A DNA stretch of 64,000 nucleotides from Alphaproteobacteria bacterium (GTDB taxonomy: Bacteria; Pseudomonadota; Alphaproteobacteria; RF32; CAG-239): NCBI GenBank assembly GCA_017465405.1, contig JAFTWG010000001.1, positions 62,001 to 126,000 on the forward strand, in the 5' to 3' direction. Shown here piece by piece: positions 60,599-64,000 of the stretch. Every line of letters begins with the position of its first letter. Position 1 is the first letter of the stretch. Under the pieces are notes generated by a model that had not been told where the DNA came from, ran no database searches, and saw only the letters and a list, made by a program, of their open reading frames with translations. Made by a program: the position numbers and the translations under genes.

Positions 60599-62020
60599 TT
60601 ATATGTTATAACAAATTTCAAGTTTTTCATAATTAAATACATTATATTCTTCTTTTGTTTTATTGTTTCTTACATCTATATGCAAAACTAAATATTTATC
60701 TATATGTGTATATATTGTTAATGATTCATCTAACCCACCTAAAACAGGAACGATTTCTTGAAACTCTGCATCGTTTCCTATTTTAAAAATTAAATTTGCT
60801 TGTTTTGAGTAATCTGTTGTTGATATCTTAAACTCAGAACGCACACAAGGCAAAGTTTGACCTTTTTTTAATAAATTTAAATTTTGACCATTAGATAACT
60901 TCAATCCTATATTATATGGCAACATATATACATTTTCACTTGCTGATGCATCTATTGTACATGCGCCATCAGCAATATCCCACTCTGGATTATCAGGAAA
61001 ATATAATTTTGCATTATATAACTTTTTTAATGTTTCTCTTAAGTATTTTAAATTACTTGAACCACCAACACATAAAATACAATCAACTTTATCCTTAAAT
61101 GATTTTAATATAACTTCTGTTAATACATTTAATGAATCATCAACTATATCTTTAACAATATTATTTAATTCTTCATCTGTTACAGATATAAGTATATTTT
61201 GTCCTTGAATAGAACACATTTCTGTTATCTTACTTTTATTCATTGATGATAATTTAATCTTAAATTCTTCTGCTAATGCTATTAAACCATCATATTCCTT
61301 AGGTTCTAATTCTTCAAACGCGACAAAAGGCAACCCTTTTTCTTTTACCGTTTTCTTATATATGTATTTTGCAAAATCTTTATCTATAATATCTCCAGCC
61401 CGATACATATTTTTTGTATATATTTCTTTTATTGAATTTTTATTCACATTTATAGCTGAGACATCAAGGGTTCCTCCGCCCCAATCAAATACTACTATAT
61501 TATTAAAGATTTTTAATTCTTCATAATGTGCTATAAACGCAGCAGTAGGTTCATTTACAAATTTAGTTATTTGTATACCTGCTTTTTTAGCAGCATTTTC
61601 CAATAAAAGCTTTTTTTGAGAAGAAAAATTAACAGGAACGGATATAACACTTTTATCAATATCTATATTATATTGTTTTTTTGCATTTTTCTTTAAATCC
61701 TTAAATATTAAACTAGCCATATCTACAGTATTAATTTCCTTTTCTTCTCCATGGCTAACTATTTTCCATGTTTTAGAAGTATCATTTAATATAGTTTTGA
61801 TTGAAGATATTATTTCATACTCTTTGGATAGAGATCTTTTTTGTCTTTTAACATTATTACCAACTTTATATTTCCCTTCACTATGCTTAATAGCTATTAT
61901 GGAAGCTAGTGGTTGCTGTATATAATCGTCATCATCTCCAACTAGACATTTACCTTTTAATTCATCAAAATAAACAAGGGTTGTATTTGTTGTTCCAAAA
62001 TCAATACCACAATAGCTCAT
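60599..62020 (-). CDS. Hsp70-family ATPase with short C-terminal domain
   Basis: This 473-residue protein has a full Hsp70 actin-fold ATPase domain: phosphate 1 SYCGIDFGTTNTTLVYF, the NEPTAAFIAH segment, phosphate 2 VVFDWGGGTLDVSAI and adenosine loop ILCVGGSSNLKYLRETL. Only about 110 residues follow, a beta-rich substrate-domain-like piece (LLKKGQTLPCVRSEFKISTT) with no helical lid, compared with about 610-640 residues for DnaK. The ATG at 62020 overlaps the upstream stop by one base and has GGAG; the TTG at 62035 is rejected. It is a specialised Hsp70, not the housekeeping chaperone. Confidence 0.88.
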   Translation of the reverse strand: MSYCGIDFGTTNTTLVYFDELKGKCLVGDDDDYIQQPLASIIAIKHSEGKYKVGNNVKRQKRSLSKEYEIISSIKTILNDTSKTWKIVSHGEEKEINTVDMASLIFKDLKKNAKKQYNIDIDKSVISVPVNFSSQKKLLLENAAKKAGIQITKFVNEPTAAFIAHYEELKIFNNIVVFDWGGGTLDVSAINVNKNSIKEIYTKNMYRAGDIIDKDFAKYIYKKTVKEKGLPFVAFEELEPKEYDGLIALAEEFKIKLSSMNKSKITEMCSIQGQNILISVTDEELNNIVKDIVDDSLNVLTEVILKSFKDKVDCILCVGGSSNLKYLRETLKKLYNAKLYFPDNPEWDIADGACTIDASASENVYMLPYNIGLKLSNGQNLNLLKKGQTLPCVRSEFKISTTDYSKQANLIFKIGNDAEFQEIVPVLGGLDESLTIYTHIDKYLVLHIDVRNNKTKEEYNVFNYEKLEICYNI

Positions 62021-63141
62021 TATTTTTCTCCACAATCATCAAATTTAATGCCGAACGATTTTAAATCATCAAACAAATTATCCATTTGATTTTCTACGAA
62101 TTCTTTTGTTTCTTTTTTGCTTTCTTGACATTTTTTGTATCTTATTTGTAATTTTTGAGATATTTGAGCAATAAATGCTTGTTTGCTTATGTCTTTTGAA
62201 TTTTGCAAGTCTGCATTTGCTTTCATTGCCTCTTCTAATTTCACATTTAATACATTTATTTCTTTTTCCTTATTATTTAATAACATATCATAATCAATAT
62301 GAAGTTGTTCCATTTTTTTATTTAAGTCTTCTAACTGATTTTTTAATTCTTCAATTTCGTTTTTATATATTTTGTTTTCCTCTATTAGATTTTTATTTTC
62401 TTCTTTTTTTGTTTTTATTATTTCCTCTTTGTTAAGTATTAATTTTTCATTTTTATTAATTCTATCAATTAAATTCTTATTAGTATCTTTTACATTTGAT
62501 AATAATTTATAGATTAGTGAGAAAGGATCTTCTTCATTGCTTTTATCTGTTAATGAATTGACAGCACTATCAACCTTGTTTATTTCTGTTGTACTATAAT
62601 CATTAAGACTATTATTTAATCTAAGTTTTTGTTTTAGTTCTTGAGAAGATTTCGTTTTTACTTTCTTTTTTGTAGCTGAATTTTTATTTTCTTCTTTTTT
62701 ATCAAATGTGTTTTCTTTATTTTTCTTTTTAATTTTATACATAAGTATTTCTTTTACTTTATTAAATTTTGTTTTATCTACTTTACTTGTATTTACTTTT
62801 TTAATATATTCATAAATTGCTTCTGCTAATGTTTCATTGATATTTACAAGATGTTCTTCTGATACAATTTTTAAAAAAGTATTTTTATCACTATCTAATT
62901 TTAAATTCTTGATAGGTAAAAATATACTTTCAGCTAAATACAGATTTTTACATTCCAAAGAAACATTGAAAAGTATCGATAATATTTCAGCTTTTTTATT
63001 TGATGGAATACTATTAAGAAAAGCCACTAATCCATTTTTTGATAGTTCTTCTTTACTATAGCCTTCTTTAATATATGAAATAAAACATTCTGTTTTGTCA
63101 TTAATTTTTTCTTCATCGTTTTTTTCATTTTTAGCATTCAT
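62020..63141 (-). CDS. coiled-coil partner of the Hsp70-like protein
   Basis: A 373-residue protein. The N-terminal helical domain (about 1-140) contains LVAFLNSIPSNKKAEILSIL. A Lys-rich linker follows, then a long coiled coil (about 215-310, ENKIYKNEIEELKNQLEDLN) and a C-terminal helical part ending FGIKFDDCGEK. A long coiled coil before an Hsp70 gene recalls GrpE, but the family signature is not convincing. The ATG at 63141 has GGGAG; the longer start does not. It is the first gene of the cassette. Confidence 0.7.
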   Translation of the reverse strand: MNAKNEKNDEEKINDKTECFISYIKEGYSKEELSKNGLVAFLNSIPSNKKAEILSILFNVSLECKNLYLAESIFLPIKNLKLDSDKNTFLKIVSEEHLVNINETLAEAIYEYIKKVNTSKVDKTKFNKVKEILMYKIKKKNKENTFDKKEENKNSATKKKVKTKSSQELKQKLRLNNSLNDYSTTEINKVDSAVNSLTDKSNEEDPFSLIYKLLSNVKDTNKNLIDRINKNEKLILNKEEIIKTKKEENKNLIEENKIYKNEIEELKNQLEDLNKKMEQLHIDYDMLLNNKEKEINVLNVKLEEAMKANADLQNSKDISKQAFIAQISQKLQIRYKKCQESKKETKEFVENQMDNLFDDLKSFGIKFDDCGEK

Positions 63142-63181
63142 TTTAATTCTCCCATTTTTTATAATCAAATAATTTCTTACT

Positions 63182-63189
63182 CAAATGTA
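63182..63189 (-). promoter_or_regulatory. TACATTTG element before the Hsp70 cassette
   Basis: TACATTTG on the minus strand matches TAnnTTTG, about 40 bases before the ATG at 63141. No clear -33 partner. Confidence 0.35.
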
Positions 63190-63357
63190 ACTCTTTTTAA
63201 ATCGTTTCTATAACTTTCCAAATGAGGCATATATTTTTAAAAAATGTGCTATAAAATTGCGATCAAATTTCAAGTTTTTCATAAGTAAACCTTTCTTTAG
63301 AAATAATTATGAATACAAAATATTTTTTCGCAACATTTTTTTTCAAATTCGAACAAG

Positions 63358-63421
63358 CAAATTTCACAAATAAATACCTTTGTAAACAAAACAACGGAGG
63401 TAAACATGTTAACTTATAATA
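63358..63421 (+). repeat. 64-bp direct repeat, right copy
   Basis: Perfect copy of 59440-59503, here attached to the intact ankyrin gene. Together the two copies bracket the Hsp70 cassette (start-to-start distance 3918 bp). Confidence 0.95.
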
Positions 63422-63969
63422 AACAAACCAATACATATAGCAGATACATTCACAAATCAGAAATTGAGGCTACTTTAGAAAAGATGAAAGCAATTAGTAG
63501 CCGTGTTCAATATAAATCAATTAATGACCTTCCTGAAGGAAAACAATTAGAAGATTTCCATTTAATAATTGATGATGCAACTAGTTTAGAAAAACTATTT
63601 GCTGAAATTCCATCTTTCAAATTAGAGCAACCAGTTGACGGACTGAGAAGAACATTATTTTTAGCAGCCTGTGGTATGAGTGAAGATACAGAAGGAATTG
63701 AATACCTTATAAACAAAGGTGCAGAAGTTAATAGAAATGACCTATTAGGTGAAAATGCGATAATGTATGTAATCCAAAACCCAAATATGACAACAGATAT
63801 GAAAATAAAAACCATCAAACTATTGATAGATAAAGGTGTAGATATAAACTGGATAAACACACGTTTTGAAACACCATTAATGATTGCATTAAACCGAATA
63901 GAAATAGAGATTGCAGAATTTTTAATAGATAATGGTGCTGTAGTTTTTAGACCTGCTACTCCGCAATAA
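63406..63969 (+). CDS. ankyrin-repeat protein
   Basis: A 187-residue protein. After about 75 variable residues there are three ankyrin-type repeats: RTLFLAACG..DTEGIEYLINKGAEVN, ENAIMYVIQNP..KTIKLLIDKGVDIN and ETPLMIALNRIEIEIAEFLI then DNGAVVF. Each has the usual helix pair and G-A/V-x-(V/I)-N turn. Such proteins bind other proteins; in a mobile region it may be an effector or a regulator. It has a strong ribosome site (ACGGAGG) and a TACCTTTG element (63375-63382) within the 64-bp repeat. Confidence 0.85.
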   Translation: MLTYNKQTNTYSRYIHKSEIEATLEKMKAISSRVQYKSINDLPEGKQLEDFHLIIDDATSLEKLFAEIPSFKLEQPVDGLRRTLFLAACGMSEDTEGIEYLINKGAEVNRNDLLGENAIMYVIQNPNMTTDMKIKTIKLLIDKGVDINWINTRFETPLMIALNRIEIEIAEFLIDNGAVVFRPATPQ

Positions 63970-64000
63970 CAGGTTCCATCCTATTTATTTGAATGTTTTG

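Noticed and set aside
60599..62035. Housekeeping dnaK
   Set aside because: The protein is about 140-170 residues too short, lacks the lid, and is not beside dnaJ or grpE of normal type.
59440..63421. Transposon with target-site duplication
   Set aside because: A 64-bp duplication is far too long, no transposase or terminal inverted repeats are present, and the repeat carries a gene start.

Overview
The window looks like a chromosome segment from an AT-rich, fermentative alphaproteobacterium, probably an uncultured gut lineage. The main evidence is the leftward run tolC - popZ/DUF2497 - valS. PopZ is an alphaproteobacterial polar-organizing protein, and this gene order is familiar from that class. 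adhE and a glycogen phosphorylase suggest anaerobic energy metabolism. Core genes have good Shine-Dalgarno sites and sigma-70-like promoters. The taxonomic placement is inferred from gene content, without any database search.

Positions 1-33.9 kb are mostly housekeeping. They hold a DedA/YqaA membrane protein, IF-1, ValRS, PopZ, TolC, glycogen phosphorylase, a TolC-type lipoprotein facing a VirB8-like protein, an M3 peptidase, a GlmU-type uridyltransferase lacking the acetyltransferase half, a DUF2207 protein, DnaE with a newly read 51-residue lipoprotein, an M49-like peptidase overlapping a MEMO1-AMMECR1 fusion, AdhE, SerRS, TrpRS, an outer-membrane barrel, a dimeric-type GlyRS (unusual for a proteobacterium) and two HAD hydrolases. 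At 34.0-35.7 kb is a small conflict locus: a Tlde1-like (DUF2778) peptidoglycan-targeting toxin followed by two paralogous membrane proteins that are likely immunity proteins. The toxin leader carries an operator-like palindrome and two intrinsic-terminator hairpins ahead of the start codon.

At 37.54 kb a tRNA-Gln(UUG) marks the left edge of an accessory element. A large serine recombinase ends inside the tRNA gene on the opposite strand. The element then carries small element-type genes (37.6-41.0 kb). Next is a leftward three-gene operon (41.3-45.1 kb): a probable PD-(D/E)xK nuclease, a coiled-coil ATPase with a zinc-hook-like Cys cluster, and a pentapeptide-like beta-helix fused to a helix-turn-helix. 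Facing it is a tightly overlapped six-gene operon (45.7-55.2 kb): m5C methyltransferase, an unknown protein, a MORC-type GHKL ATPase, a Z1 SF2 helicase, a PD-(D/E)xK protein and AIPR. This is the MORC/Z1 restriction-modification type predicted from comparative genomics. McrB and McrC follow (55.4-58.3 kb).

The right end (58.4-64 kb) has a different character. It contains a winged-helix gene, a six-copy 15-bp repeat array with 20-22 bp phasing that resembles iterons or operators, several palindromes, and promoters containing TAnnTTTG, the -7 element of Bacteroidota. It also holds an Hsp70-centred three-gene cassette flanked by a perfect 64-bp direct repeat. That repeat contains the promoter, ribosome-binding site and first codons of an ankyrin-repeat gene. 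The right end of the element is not in the window: no second copy of the tRNA 3' end was found.
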